Source: Candidatus Binatia bacterium | GTDB lineage: Bacteria > Desulfobacterota > Binatia > Bin18 | DNA: 64,000 bases | Direction: 5' to 3' | NCBI GenBank assembly: GCA_951812575.1 | Contig: OX638322.1 | Location: 4,530,501-4,594,500, forward strand | In this document: one piece after another, positions 11,750 to 20,840 of the stretch | Layout of the letters: each line of letters starts with the position of its first letter | Position numbering within the stretch: position 1 is the first letter of the stretch | Program-made: the position numbers and the translations under genes | Notes under the pieces: generated by a model | The model's database searches: none | The model's input: the letters and a program-made list of their open reading frames with translations, nothing else | What the model was told of the DNA's origin: nothing

Positions 11750-13552
11750 ATGGGCGATACATCACTGGCCAGCATGATTCTTGAGCGGGCTGCGCGGTAC
11801 GGCTCACGCCGTGTTTTTCTGCGCAAACGCGACAACTCTTGGGAAGACATATCCTGGCAGCAGTTTGGCGACCGGATTGTCCGTGCCGCCCGCGGGCTGG
11901 CGGCTTTAGGCTTTCAGTCGGGCGACCGGCTGGCCATTCTGGCCGATAACCGCCCCGAATGGCCGCTGATCGATCTGGCCAGTCTGTATCTGGGCGGGGT
12001 AGACGTACCGCTCTACCTGACCAGCCCGCCGGACGACCTGGCCTATGTCCTCAACGATGCCGGGGCGAGCGTGCTGGCCGTGGCCGGCGATGACCAACGG
12101 CAAAAGATCGCCCAGATTGCGTCCGAGGTACCGAGCCTCAAGCAAGTCATTCATCTCGACGTGGATTCCGCGCCGGACATCGGTTTGCCGAGCCGTCTCA
12201 CCGCGCTCAGCCTGACAGACCTGTTGGCCAGTGGCGAGCACGGCACCGAACCGGCCCAGCCGGTACCCGATCCCGGTTTGGCAACCATCATCTACACCTC
12301 GGGCACGACCGGTCGACCCAAAGGCGTCATGCTGAGCCATACCAATATGCTGGCCAACGCCGAGGATGCGGCCGCGGTCCTGCCGCTGAGTGAAGAAGAC
12401 CTGTTCCTGTCCTTTCTGCCCCTGTCGCACGGGTTCGAGCGCACCGGCGGGCTCTACACCAGTCTGCGGGCCGGCGGCACCATCGCCTATGGCGGCGGTA
12501 TCGCCAGCCTGACCGACGACTTGGCCGCGGTCCGGCCAACCATACTGTGTTGTGTGCCGCGCGTGCTGGAACGGGTCTATCAGCATATGCTGGGCGAAAG
12601 AGAAAACGCGCCCTTTGTGAAACAGAAAATTCTGAGCTGGGCGCTGGAGGTTGGACGAGCGGTCGGCCGGATACGCGCGGCCAACACCGCCGGCACGGCT
12701 GCCCTGCCCTTTCCGCTCAGCGTGCAACACAGTCTGGCCGACCGCCTGGTATTTCGCACGCTCCGCTCGGCGCTCGGCGACCGGATTCGTTTTCTGGTGT
12801 CGGGCGGTGCCCCGCTCAACGCGGACTTGGCCTGCTTCTTTTATGGCGCGGGCATCCCCGTCTATGAGGGCTACGGCCTGACCGAGGCCGGACCGGTCGT
12901 GGCCTGTAATACGCCGGACCGGAACCAGGTCGGCAGCGTGGGAACGCCGCTGCCCCAGGTATCGGTTCGTATCGCCGACGACGGAGAGGTGTGCGTGCGT
13001 GGGCCGAACGTCATGGCCGGCTATTACAACCGGCCGGAGGACACGGCCGCGGCCTTGGACGCCGAGAGCTGGCTGCACACCGGCGACATAGGAGCAATCG
13101 ACGCCCAGGGCTTTCTGACCATTACCGACCGTAAGAAGGATCTGCTCATCACCTCGCAGGGTGAGAATGTCGCGCCGCAGCCCATTGAGGGCCGCTTTCG
13201 CCAGGAGCCGCTGATCGAAGAGGCCTGTCTGATTGGCGACCAGCGTCCCTATCTGACCGTGCTGCTCGTGCCCGACCGTGAATTTGTGGAGATCATGGCC
13301 AACACGCACGGGGTGAGCGGCGAATGGCCGACCGTATTGGACCATCCCACTATTCGCGCGCGGTTTCAGCAGTGTTTCGAGACGGTCAACGGTAGCCTGC
13401 CGCGACACGCCCAGCCCCGCCAGTTCGCCCTGCTGGTCGAACCGTTCTCGCAGGCCAGTAATGAATTGACACCCACCCTCAAGGTCAAGCGCCGCACGGT
13501 GTTGCAAACGCGACGGGCTGCAATTGACGGCCTGTACCCGGACCAGCAGTGA
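11750..13552 (+). CDS. Long-chain acyl-CoA ligase (AMP-binding)
   Basis: A 600-residue adenylate-forming enzyme of the long-chain fatty-acyl-CoA synthetase group. It activates a carboxylic acid with ATP and joins it to CoA. The motifs occur in order: phosphate-binding YTSGTTGRPKG near residue 182, YEGYGLTEAG, HTGDIG, and ITDRKKDLLITSQGENVAP near residue 455. The near-C-terminal catalytic lysine region is LTPTLKVKRR. The length fits the FadD15-like subfamily. It lies between the hydrolase and the Ycf45-like ATPase, with a 16-bp gap to the latter. Confidence 0.93.
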   Translation: MGDTSLASMILERAARYGSRRVFLRKRDNSWEDISWQQFGDRIVRAARGLAALGFQSGDRLAILADNRPEWPLIDLASLYLGGVDVPLYLTSPPDDLAYVLNDAGASVLAVAGDDQRQKIAQIASEVPSLKQVIHLDVDSAPDIGLPSRLTALSLTDLLASGEHGTEPAQPVPDPGLATIIYTSGTTGRPKGVMLSHTNMLANAEDAAAVLPLSEEDLFLSFLPLSHGFERTGGLYTSLRAGGTIAYGGGIASLTDDLAAVRPTILCCVPRVLERVYQHMLGERENAPFVKQKILSWALEVGRAVGRIRAANTAGTAALPFPLSVQHSLADRLVFRTLRSALGDRIRFLVSGGAPLNADLACFFYGAGIPVYEGYGLTEAGPVVACNTPDRNQVGSVGTPLPQVSVRIADDGEVCVRGPNVMAGYYNRPEDTAAALDAESWLHTGDIGAIDAQGFLTITDRKKDLLITSQGENVAPQPIEGRFRQEPLIEEACLIGDQRPYLTVLLVPDREFVEIMANTHGVSGEWPTVLDHPTIRARFQQCFETVNGSLPRHAQPRQFALLVEPFSQASNELTPTLKVKRRTVLQTRRAAIDGLYPDQQ

Positions 13553-13568
13553 TGTTCCGCACCGTGTT

Positions 13569-15086
13569 ATGAGCCTGGAAACCGTTGATGATATCGAGCG
13601 GCTGCTGGACGTTTTTCCACCGACGCTGTGTCAGGCCGTGTTGCGGGAGAGCGCCCTGCACGAGTTGCTGGAAGTCATCCTCGACCTGGGCCGTCCACCC
13701 GAGGCGCGCTATGTCGCCAAGACCACCGATCTGGCTGCCGAGTCGGTCGATACTGAAACCATCGCCTTTGTGGTGGAACGTATCGGCGCGTTCAGCCACG
13801 ACAACCGGGCCGGCATTCCGCGCACCCTGCACCGCATCTCCGCGCTCCGCAACCGCACGGGCGGTGTCATTGGACTGACCTGCCGGGTCGGACGGGCCGT
13901 GTTCGGGACGCTCGATATCGTGCAAGATCTGGTGCACCAGCCGGACAAGAGCATTTTGCTCTTAGGCCCGCCAGGTGTGGGTAAAACCACCCTGCTGCGC
14001 GAGGCAGCCCGCGTGCTGGCCGACGAGGACGGTAAACGGGTCGTTATCGTGGATACCTCAAACGAAATTGCCGGCGACGGAGATATTTCCCACGCCGCTA
14101 TCGGGCGTGCCCGGCGGATGCAGGTGCCCTCGCCGGACCGTCAGCACCAGGTGATGATCGAAGCAGTTGAGAACCACATGCCCGAAGTCATTGTGGTGGA
14201 TGAGATCGGAACGGAAGCTGAAGCCGAAGCGGCACGGACGATTGCCGAGCGCGGCGTCCGGCTTATTGCCACGGCGCATGGCGGGACGCTGGAGAATCTC
14301 GTCCTGAATCCCACCCTGGCAGACCTCATTGGCGGCGTGCAGTCGGTGACCCTGGGCGATGACGAAGCCCGGCGGCGGCGGACCCAAAAGACCGTACAGG
14401 AACGGAAGGCACCCCCGACCTTCGACGTGCTGATTGAAATCCATACACGGCACCGCTTTGCCGTCCACCCCGACGTGGCAGCCGCGGTTGACGGCTTGCT
14501 GCGGGGCTGGAGTTCCAGCCTGGAGATACGCACCCGCCAGGAGGACGGCAGCATTACGACCGAGCAGTTGACGGAGACCGATTCCGCGCTTCAGGACCAG
14601 ACTGCCGCTCCCACCCAGGGACCGCAAAACCGGGTTCTGCGGATTTATCCCTACGGCATTAATCGACAGCGGCTCGAACACGCCATACATGCGCTCGATG
14701 TCCCGGCTCGGGTTGTCGCCCAACCGACTTACGCCGATGTCATTCTCACGGTCAGAGGCCAGGCCAAACGCCAACCAAAAGCGCTCCGTTTGCTGGTCGA
14801 ACGCGGCATGTCGCTCTACGCCTTACGCAGCGATACGGCCTCGCAAATGGAGAAATTCCTGCGCGCTCATCTCAGCGAGGAATTTCCTGAAGATCGGGCC
14901 GCACTGGCTGAGGCCGAAGCCGGCGTGCAGCGGGTGATTGCCCAGAACGAGCAGTGCGAGCTTTCGCCACAACGCACGCGGCTGCGACGCTTGCAGCACC
15001 AAGTGGTGAAGAGCTATGGCTTGATCTCACACAGTGAGGGGGAAGAGCCGTTTCGACGGCTGATTGTCTATCCGGTCGGCCGCTGA
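13569..15086 (+). CDS. Ycf45/SpoIIIAA-like ATPase with C-terminal R3H-like region
   Basis: A 505-residue protein. A helical N-terminal domain (1-100) is followed by a P-loop ATPase with Walker A GPPGVGKTT near residue 133 and Walker B VIVVDEIG near 206, and a sensor region LIATAHGGTLENL. This ATPase resembles stage III sporulation protein AA and plastid Ycf45. The C-terminal 60 residues resemble the R3H single-stranded nucleic-acid-binding domain seen in this family. The role is poorly known; nucleic-acid-linked ATPase activity is the best guess. ATG 13569 was chosen because it begins just after the ligase stop; the Shine-Dalgarno signal is weak, suggesting coupling. Confidence 0.85.
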   Translation: MSLETVDDIERLLDVFPPTLCQAVLRESALHELLEVILDLGRPPEARYVAKTTDLAAESVDTETIAFVVERIGAFSHDNRAGIPRTLHRISALRNRTGGVIGLTCRVGRAVFGTLDIVQDLVHQPDKSILLLGPPGVGKTTLLREAARVLADEDGKRVVIVDTSNEIAGDGDISHAAIGRARRMQVPSPDRQHQVMIEAVENHMPEVIVVDEIGTEAEAEAARTIAERGVRLIATAHGGTLENLVLNPTLADLIGGVQSVTLGDDEARRRRTQKTVQERKAPPTFDVLIEIHTRHRFAVHPDVAAAVDGLLRGWSSSLEIRTRQEDGSITTEQLTETDSALQDQTAAPTQGPQNRVLRIYPYGINRQRLEHAIHALDVPARVVAQPTYADVILTVRGQAKRQPKALRLLVERGMSLYALRSDTASQMEKFLRAHLSEEFPEDRAALAEAEAGVQRVIAQNEQCELSPQRTRLRRLQHQVVKSYGLISHSEGEEPFRRLIVYPVGR

Positions 15087-15088
15087 GA

Positions 15089-15110
15089 GGGGTGATCGGT
15101 CGGTCACCCC
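15089..15110 (+). terminator. Hairpin after the Ycf45-like gene (weak terminator)
   Basis: GGGGTGA (15089-15095) pairs with TCACCCC (15104-15110) across an 8-base loop, three bases after the stop codon. There is no T-run, so termination is uncertain. Confidence 0.35.
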
Positions 15111-15138
15111 CCCAAAGAGACCAAGGGGAGCGTACCCT

Positions 15139-15192
15139 AGGAGCGCAGGCTGGAAGCCTGCCCAGGGCGGGCAAGACGCCCGCGTTCCCAGG
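15139..15192. repeat. Double-hairpin dispersed repeat, copy 1
   Basis: Two consecutive inverted repeats (GCAGGCTGGAAGCCTGC, then GCGGGC...GCCCGC) are framed by CTAGGAGCG and GTTCCCAGGG. A diverged copy with the same frame lies at 28688-28740. It sits in the tail-to-tail gap between the Ycf45-like gene and the thiolase. Confidence 0.6.
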
Positions 15193-15224
15193 GTTAAGGT
15201 GTCCAGATGCCGGAGCGGCAGGTG

Positions 15225-16454
15225 CTAGGAGCCAATGACCATGGCCACGCTGGTCGTGCCCGAGCCACCGATATTCAGGGTCGCGATTTTTTTCGCGCCG
15301 TCAATCTGGTAATCTCCAGCCGTTTCCGTCACCTGACGAAAGGCATCCAGGGCCTGCCGCGTCCCGGTTGCGCCAACCGGGTGTCCACAGCCGATCAACC
15401 CGCCGCTGGCGTTAATCGGCAGCTTGCCGCTAAATTCAATCACGCCGTCCTCGATGGCCTGCCACGACTCGCCCGGGTTGGTCAGACCGAAATGGTCGAT
15501 GGCCATATACTCGGAGGTGGTAAAACAATCGTGCGTCTCGATACCCTGCACCTGCCAGGCATCGGACAGACCGGCCCGTTGAAAGGCATCCACAATCGCC
15601 TGCCGCGTATGGGGCAGGACGTAGGGGTTGCCCTTGCTCTGGGCGATTTTGGTATCAAATTTGATCGGGGCGGTGTGGTGACCCCAGCCCAGAATCTGGG
15701 GCAGATTCGCCAAAGCCAACCCTCTCCGTTCGGCGTATTTTTTGGCAAAGGATTCCGAGGCTAAGAAAATCGACGTGGCACCGTCCGTGACCTGCGAACA
15801 GTCGCGCACCCGTAGCCGGCCGGCCACCGGATTCCCGTATTTCCCAGAGTCCAAATTCTGCGATTCGTCCGAAAACCAGCCGCGGGTTTGTGCTCTGGGG
15901 TTGCGGCGGGCGTTCGAGTAATTCACTTCGGCAATCCGGGTAAGGTGCTCTTCACGCAGCCCGTAGCGTTCTTCATACACGTCACCGAGCTGGCCGAACA
16001 GCTTTGGAAACGCAAACTCCACCCCTTTGGCTTCCTGGTCGTACCAGGCTGCGGTGCCGAGAAAATCTCCGCCCGTGGCCGGGTCAACGGTCTTCATCTG
16101 CTCGACCCCAACGACCAACGCGAGATCATACCGGCCGGCTTCGATTTCTGCCGAGGCCATCAGCATGGAAACACTGCCCGAGGCGCAGGCGGCTTCGTGT
16201 CGCGCGGTAGGAATCCCTGAGAGAGCCGGATCGATCTCCGCCAGAAAGGCACCGAGATGGCCCTGCTTGCAGTAGAGTTCCGCTGCGAAATTGCCGACAT
16301 GGGCGACATCGATTTCCTGCGGATCAATCTCCGTTGATGAGAAGCCGTCCGCTACCGCTTCTTTGAGCATATCGACAATGTCGTTCCCCTCTTTCATCCA
16401 GTTGCGAGCGAAATCGGTCTGATGCCCACCAAGCACGTATACGGGTGCCGCCAT
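15225..16454 (-). CDS. Thiolase (acetyl-CoA acetyltransferase / SCP2-thiolase type)
   Basis: A 409-residue thiolase-superfamily enzyme that would cleave or form 3-ketoacyl-CoA. The acyl-carrying cysteine is Cys90 in HEAACASGS, a second conserved segment is THDCFTTSEYMA, and the C-terminal CGHPVGATGTRQ carries the other catalytic His. The HDCFT variant is typical of the SCP2/lipid-transfer thiolases rather than FadA. I start at ATG 16454, preceded by AAGGAGGAG; the longer frame to 16562 is not supported. It would fit beta-oxidation of unusual or sterol-like chains with the other CoA enzymes here. Confidence 0.92.
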   Translation of the reverse strand: MAAPVYVLGGHQTDFARNWMKEGNDIVDMLKEAVADGFSSTEIDPQEIDVAHVGNFAAELYCKQGHLGAFLAEIDPALSGIPTARHEAACASGSVSMLMASAEIEAGRYDLALVVGVEQMKTVDPATGGDFLGTAAWYDQEAKGVEFAFPKLFGQLGDVYEERYGLREEHLTRIAEVNYSNARRNPRAQTRGWFSDESQNLDSGKYGNPVAGRLRVRDCSQVTDGATSIFLASESFAKKYAERRGLALANLPQILGWGHHTAPIKFDTKIAQSKGNPYVLPHTRQAIVDAFQRAGLSDAWQVQGIETHDCFTTSEYMAIDHFGLTNPGESWQAIEDGVIEFSGKLPINASGGLIGCGHPVGATGTRQALDAFRQVTETAGDYQIDGAKKIATLNIGGSGTTSVAMVIGS

Positions 16455-16585
16455 AATACTCCTCCTTATCGGCGAGACGTTTTCTTTGTTCTTGAGATAA
16501 CGGGAGCGGTCACGCTCCGCCTTGACGAGAGTCGTCCTATCCTGCTCATGGGACAAGGTCAATCCGCCTCACGTCCCCCATGACC

Positions 16586-16611
16586 GGGCAACCACAGGGG
16601 GTTGCCCCTAC
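16586..16611. repeat. GTAGGGGC-type hairpin repeat
   Basis: GGGCAAC (16586-16592) pairs with GTTGCCC (16601-16607) and ends in CTAC, giving GTAGGGGCAAC on the minus strand, as at 18139-18163. Confidence 0.5.
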
Positions 16612-16622
16612 CGTGTTGCATT

Positions 16623-16660
16623 CCCTCTCCCCTGGAGGGAGAGGGCTAGGGTGAGGGGGC
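16623..16660. repeat. CCCTCTCCC-palindrome repeat, copy 1
   Basis: CCCTCTCCC pairs with GGGAGAGGG and is followed by CTAGGGTGAGGG. The same unit occurs at 30206-30240 and, inverted, at 47519-47555, always in short intergenic gaps beside a gene end or start. Confidence 0.65.
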
Positions 16661-16665
16661 CGAGT

Positions 16666-17103
16666 TCAGACATCGCTTATCGACGGCTGTGTATCCACCT
16701 GTTCGACTGGTGGCGAGGTTCCGCCTGCGGCTTCCAGCAGTTCAATAACTCTGGTTTTGCTGTTTTTCTTGGCAAAATAGAGTGCGGTCTGGCCGTAGTC
16801 ATCTTCGGCGTTGACATCGGCACCGTGCTCAAGCAGCGCTTCGACAATGGCAACATGGCCAAACCGCGCGGCAACAATGAGGGCCGTCGGGCCGCCGAAG
16901 GAGGCATGGACGTTGATGTCCACGCCTTGCTCCAGCATCTCCAGCATAGTCTCCATATCGCCCGAGCCGGCCGCCCCAATAAAAATATCCCGCTGTATCA
17001 CTTCCGGCGGGACGTCCGAGGAAGGCCCGGAGCGAAGCCATTCCAGTGACACAACAATCACCACAATCAGGAGCCCAACGGCGATCAGCGTTTTCTTATC
17101 CAT
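16666..17103 (-). CDS. Membrane-anchored ankyrin-repeat protein
   Basis: A 145-residue protein. Residues 5-21 (TLIAVGLLIVVIVVSLEW) form one transmembrane helix, followed by about three ankyrin repeats with the hallmarks GGPTALIVAARFGHVAIVEAL and LLEHGADVNAEDDYGQTALYFA. It is probably inserted by the N-terminal helix with the ankyrin part in the periplasm, as a protein-interaction module. Nothing identifies a partner. It lies between the thiolase and the MDR dehydrogenase on the same strand. ATG 17103 is the only sensible start. Confidence 0.85.
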   Translation of the reverse strand: MDKKTLIAVGLLIVVIVVSLEWLRSGPSSDVPPEVIQRDIFIGAAGSGDMETMLEMLEQGVDINVHASFGGPTALIVAARFGHVAIVEALLEHGADVNAEDDYGQTALYFAKKNSKTRVIELLEAAGGTSPPVEQVDTQPSISDV

Positions 17104-17147
17104 CGTCTACGTCCCCCTCTTGGACAGGAAGATATGCTGACAGCAGT

Positions 17148-18113
17148 CTAGCGTCGAGAAGGAGTGGTACGCAACAGCACTTTACGAGCCCCACGCTGGG
17201 CGGCGTGGTTGAGGGCCTGCATACCGGCGGAGAGCGGATACGCCGCCTCAATCAGGGCGGTAACCGGAATCCGGTTACGGGCCAAGGCATCCAGGGCCGG
17301 GGGGAACAGGCCGCAGCGCGAGCCGACCACCATGACCTCGTTTATGACTAACGGTGCCAGCGAGAGGCTATGGTTCTCGGCAAGCGTACTTTTCAGCACG
17401 AGCGTACCACGTGGACGGACGGCCGCCATGGCGAGTTGCAAACCGGTAGACGAGCCGGTTGCTTCAACTACCAGATCAACGGCCTGGGGTTGCCAGTCGG
17501 AGAGATTCACCGCTCTCATGCCAGCCTTCTTCGCCAAGGCGAGTTTCGTGTCATGCCGACCGACAACGGTCACCGCCGCGCCAGCCTGATGCAGCACGAA
17601 CGCGCACAGCAAACCCAGCTTGCCATCGCCGAGCACGACCGTTGGTATTCCAGGCCGGACAGGTATTTGTTCCAGGATTTCAAACGCGGCGGCGAGCGGT
17701 TCGGTAAAAACCGCGGCTTCGTCGGGAACGGAGTCGGGAACGGGATGCAGGTTAGCAGTCGGCACAGACAGATATTCGGCAAAGCTGCCGTCCGCGCCCA
17801 GGATGCCCATGACCCGGCGGGTTGGGCAGTGGCGCTGCATGCCGCGCCCACACGCCTCACACCGGCCGCAGCCGAAATTGATCTCAGCCACGACCCGTTT
17901 ACCCGGCCAGTCGGCCGGCCCTTCGGAGACCTCACCCACGAACTCATGCCCCGGTACACCCCGGAAGTCCATATAGCCTTTGAGGATCTGCAAATCGGTC
18001 GAACACACCCCGGCCAGTCGGACGCGCACCAGCGCCCGCTCAGCACTCGCCTGCGGTGCAGGATACCGCTCCTGCACCCGCAGGTTTTGTCCGTCCCAGT
18101 GAAGCGCACGCAT
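17148..18113 (-). CDS. Zinc-dependent MDR alcohol dehydrogenase
   Basis: A 321-residue medium-chain dehydrogenase. Catalytic zinc ligands are Cys37 (GVCSTD) and His56-Glu57 (GHEF). The structural zinc loop has four cysteines at 82, 85, 88 and 96 (CGRCEACGRGMQRHC). The NAD(P) Rossmann loop is VVLGDGKLGLL. The reaction would be oxidation of an alcohol or polyol; the substrate is unknown. It is shorter than the typical 340-350 residues, with a trimmed C-terminal part. ATG 18113 is the first in-frame start. Confidence 0.9.
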   Translation of the reverse strand: MRALHWDGQNLRVQERYPAPQASAERALVRVRLAGVCSTDLQILKGYMDFRGVPGHEFVGEVSEGPADWPGKRVVAEINFGCGRCEACGRGMQRHCPTRRVMGILGADGSFAEYLSVPTANLHPVPDSVPDEAAVFTEPLAAAFEILEQIPVRPGIPTVVLGDGKLGLLCAFVLHQAGAAVTVVGRHDTKLALAKKAGMRAVNLSDWQPQAVDLVVEATGSSTGLQLAMAAVRPRGTLVLKSTLAENHSLSLAPLVINEVMVVGSRCGLFPPALDALARNRIPVTALIEAAYPLSAGMQALNHAAQRGARKVLLRTTPSRR

Positions 18114-18138
18114 AGTTGTGTTTCAATCCTCACCAGCC

Positions 18139-18163
18139 GTAGGGGCAATTCGTGCATTGCCCC
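18139..18163. repeat. GTAGGGGC-type hairpin repeat
   Basis: GGGGCAA (18142-18148) pairs with TTGCCCC (18157-18163), preceded by GTA. It is a member of the same dispersed family as 16586-16611 and 35683-35708. Confidence 0.5.
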
Positions 18164-18180
18164 GACACCAGCTAAAAAGA

Positions 18181-18206
18181 AATCCCCTCCCCGTACGTGT
18201 GATGCG
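18181..18206. repeat. Single end of the 28.6-kb MITE-like element
   Basis: AATCCCCTCCCCGTACGTGT followed by GATGC matches both ends of the inverted-repeat element at 28604-28836 (shared core ACGTGTGATGC, preceded by CCCCTCC). Only one end is recognisable here. Confidence 0.5.
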
Positions 18207-18240
18207 AAAAGGAACCGACCCGTAAGAGGAGGCAAGCCCG

Positions 18241-19134
18241 CTACGGCTCTAGAGTCACTTTTTGTGCGAAATCCTCCATAAATCCTACGCCCTCTTCCAG
18301 CTTATCGCTCCATAACGGCAGCGGCGCCAGAAAAGAATCATAGCCCAGGTCCTGATAGCGTTTGGTCTCTTCAATGAAGGTATCAACCGAGGTGGTGTAG
18401 GCTGGCGCAACGAGAATTTTGATGCCGCTCATGTCCCGTCCGGCTTTGTCCGCGGCGACTCTGATCATCTCCACCCCCTCTTTGAAGCCGTCATAACTCT
18501 TGGCCACCGCAACCCAGCCATCACCGTGTTCGACGACCCGTCGCATCGCGCGGGCGGAATGCCCGCCAATCCAGACCGGTAGCGGGTTCTGGACCGGCTT
18601 GGGTTCGCATTTGATATCGCTGAACTTGCAGAACTCACCGTCAAATTGCGGGTCGGGATTCGTCCACAGCTCGCGCATGGCTTGCAGATACTCATCACTC
18701 AGCCTGCCGCGTTTCTTGAACGGCGCGCCGAGCAGACTGATCTCTTCTTCCATCCAGCCAATACCGGCCCCCAGCATCATGCGTCCCCGCGACAGCACAT
18801 CCAGGGTGGCGAACATTTTGGCTGTGACAATCGGGTTGCGGTGCGGCAGCACGAGCACCCAGGTCCCCAGCCGGACCCGCTTGGTTGCCCCGGCCAGATA
18901 GCCCAGCAGCGACAACGGCTCAAGAAAACCGTCGGCCGGATTGGCCGGAAACTCGCCGGTGTCATTATACGGGTAGCGGGATTCGATGTGCATTGGCATG
19001 ATCACATGGTCGGCCACCCAGAGTGCATCATAGCCCAGCTCTTCCGCCTTCATGGCAATGGTCGTTACCACATCCACCGAGCCGGGTCCGGTGGCTAAAG
19101 GCCCAAGATTGGGGACGAGTAATCCTACTTTCAT
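18241..19134 (-). CDS. LLM-class F420-dependent oxidoreductase
   Basis: A 297-residue luciferase-like monooxygenase-fold protein. The N-terminal KVGLLVPNLGPLA and EELGYDALWVADHV, RVRLGTWVLVLPHRNP, and GIGWMEEEISLLG with FKKRGRLSDEY follow the F420-binding LLM family. Such enzymes oxidise or reduce organic substrates with F420 or FMN; the cofactor here is inferred, since no F420-synthesis gene is in the window. ATG 19134 is preceded by GGAGAATGTC. A second family member lies at 51314. Confidence 0.9.
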   Translation of the reverse strand: MKVGLLVPNLGPLATGPGSVDVVTTIAMKAEELGYDALWVADHVIMPMHIESRYPYNDTGEFPANPADGFLEPLSLLGYLAGATKRVRLGTWVLVLPHRNPIVTAKMFATLDVLSRGRMMLGAGIGWMEEEISLLGAPFKKRGRLSDEYLQAMRELWTNPDPQFDGEFCKFSDIKCEPKPVQNPLPVWIGGHSARAMRRVVEHGDGWVAVAKSYDGFKEGVEMIRVAADKAGRDMSGIKILVAPAYTTSVDTFIEETKRYQDLGYDSFLAPLPLWSDKLEEGVGFMEDFAQKVTLEP

Positions 19135-19280
19135 GACATTCTCCTTTGTCGAAAAATTTGTGTTCCTCTCCTATAGCGTCGCAGCCGGTTCGACAAGCGC
19201 ACGGCTCGACGCTGTGAGTCGCCCCTTCGCTAACGCCCCGCTTTCCGCTATACAGTCGCTCAACAAAAGGGAGGACTGCT

Positions 19281-20501
19281 ATGGCAGACACACAACCATC
19301 CATGCTGGCCGGTACGACCGTACTCGACTTTACCCAGTATCTGGCCGGTCCGACGGCAACCCGGCTCATGGCCGAACTCGGGGCGAACGTCATCAAAGTC
19401 GAACAGGCCACGGGCGGTGACCCGGCGCGCTCCCTGCCCTTTGTGAAAGACAACCGCAGCATTTACTTCATTCAGCAGAATCGCGGCAAGAAAAGCCTGT
19501 GTATCGATTTCAAACGACCGGAAGGCGTCGAGCTGATTCGGGCGCTCATCCCCCAGGTGGATGTCGTCATTGAAAACTACGGTCCTGGGGTGATGGAACG
19601 CCGCGGCTTGGATTACGAATCCCTCAAGACGCTCAATCCCGGCCTGGTCATGTGTTCCATCTCCGCCTTCGGTCGGAAGAGCCCGCTGTCCCATTTGACC
19701 GGCTACGATTATATCGCCCAGGGGTTTTCCGGCATTATGCATATGACGGGCGACCCGGACGGCCCGCCACGTTTCGTCGGTGTGGCCATAGCCGACGGCA
19801 TAGCCGGGGTCAGTGCCTTTGGGGCGCTCGGCTATGCCCTGCTGCACCGGGACCGCACCGGCCAGGGCCAGCACGTCGATATCTCCATGGTCGATGCCCT
19901 GTATCATATGCAGTCCGTTGAAGTGCAGGCCTTTGCCGCCAGCAACGGCCGATACAAACCCATGCGTTTCGGCACCCATCATTATGCCTCCTGTCCGCTG
20001 GGCGTGTTCAAGAGCAGGCAGGGCCATTGTGTGATTTTAGCCCTGAACCGCCAGTGGCCGAATGTGGCCAAGGCGCTGGGCAAGCCGGAACTCGTGGATG
20101 ACCCCCGTTTTGCCACTGCCAAGGCGCGCGGCCAGAATCAAAAAGAACTGATTGCCATGATCGAGGCTTGGCTGCAATCGTTTCCAACCGATGAGGCCGC
20201 GCTCAAAGCCCTGGCCGACCACCGCGTTCCGGCCGGACCGGTGTTATCGATTGAAGAAACGGTCTCCCATCCCTATTTCATTGCCCGCAAAATGGTCCGG
20301 CAGGTGCCTGACCAGATTCTTGGCGAGGTCACCATTCCGGGCTTCCCGTTCAAGTATTCGGCCTTCCCGGATGAACCCGACCTCCAGGCTCCCCTGCTCG
20401 GTCAGCACAACGCCGAGGTACTGGGCCAGTACCTGGGCCGCTCTTCGGACACGATTAGCACGCTGCACGATCAGGGAGTGTTGTATAAGGGGGAGCGGTA
20501 A
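19281..20501 (+). CDS. CaiB/BaiF-type CoA transferase (family III)
   Basis: A 406-residue family III CoA transferase. The N-terminal LAGTTVLDFTQYLAGPTATRLMAELGANVIKVE, NRGKKSLCIDFKRPEG, ENYGPGVMERRGLDY and GQGQHVDISMVDAL are diagnostic. The catalytic aspartate expected in this family is probably in TGYDYIAQGFSG. It moves CoA between acids, for example to activate a degradation substrate without ATP. Start ATG 19281 follows AAAGGGAGGAC. It is divergent from the LLM gene and ends 17 bp before the convergent DUF5615 remnant. Confidence 0.93.
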   Translation: MADTQPSMLAGTTVLDFTQYLAGPTATRLMAELGANVIKVEQATGGDPARSLPFVKDNRSIYFIQQNRGKKSLCIDFKRPEGVELIRALIPQVDVVIENYGPGVMERRGLDYESLKTLNPGLVMCSISAFGRKSPLSHLTGYDYIAQGFSGIMHMTGDPDGPPRFVGVAIADGIAGVSAFGALGYALLHRDRTGQGQHVDISMVDALYHMQSVEVQAFAASNGRYKPMRFGTHHYASCPLGVFKSRQGHCVILALNRQWPNVAKALGKPELVDDPRFATAKARGQNQKELIAMIEAWLQSFPTDEAALKALADHRVPAGPVLSIEETVSHPYFIARKMVRQVPDQILGEVTIPGFPFKYSAFPDEPDLQAPLLGQHNAEVLGQYLGRSSDTISTLHDQGVLYKGER

Positions 20502-20518
20502 GGGAGCGCCACCATGCG

Positions 20519-20835
20519 TTAGAACTCGACTTCCGGATACCCCCCCGGTTTTACTGAATTGAGAGCGGCAACGACACGGTTAACCGCTCTTTCAATCCGA
20601 GGCCAACTGGTAGTCATGAGGACAACAACGGCGATCTGACGATTCTCCAGATTCTGTTGATACCTCAGATTCTGATCCGTAGTGACCAAGACCTCGAACC
20701 CTTCGTACTCAGCAGTGCTGAGCAGTTCTCCATTCTGAAGCGTACTCCATCCCTTTTCGAAGACAGTGGCAACAGCGTGGAGAGCAAGGTAACGAGCAGG
20801 GGAACCGGGGTACCTTGGTCAAACAGTACCCGCAT
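20519..20835 (-). pseudogene. Frameshifted DUF5615 PIN-like toxin gene
   Basis: The first 13 codons read MRVLFDQGTPVPL, the standard beginning of DUF5615 PIN-like proteins. One base is then missing near 20792-20797: from about 20791 the rest of the family continues in another frame (WSTLQNGELLSTAEYEG, VLVTTDQNLRYQQNL, VNRVVAALNSVKPG) to a stop at 20519. Inserting a single base restores a protein of about 105 residues. It starts 5 bp after the DUF433 stop, the usual pair order. Either a real inactivating deletion or a base-calling error. Confidence 0.8.
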
Positions 20836-20840
20836 AGAGT

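Noticed and set aside
11906-13507. A 533-codon open frame on the minus strand across the acyl-CoA ligase gene
   Set aside because: The opposite strand encodes a clear ligase with all motifs in order. Long antisense frames arise by codon bias in GC-rich genes.
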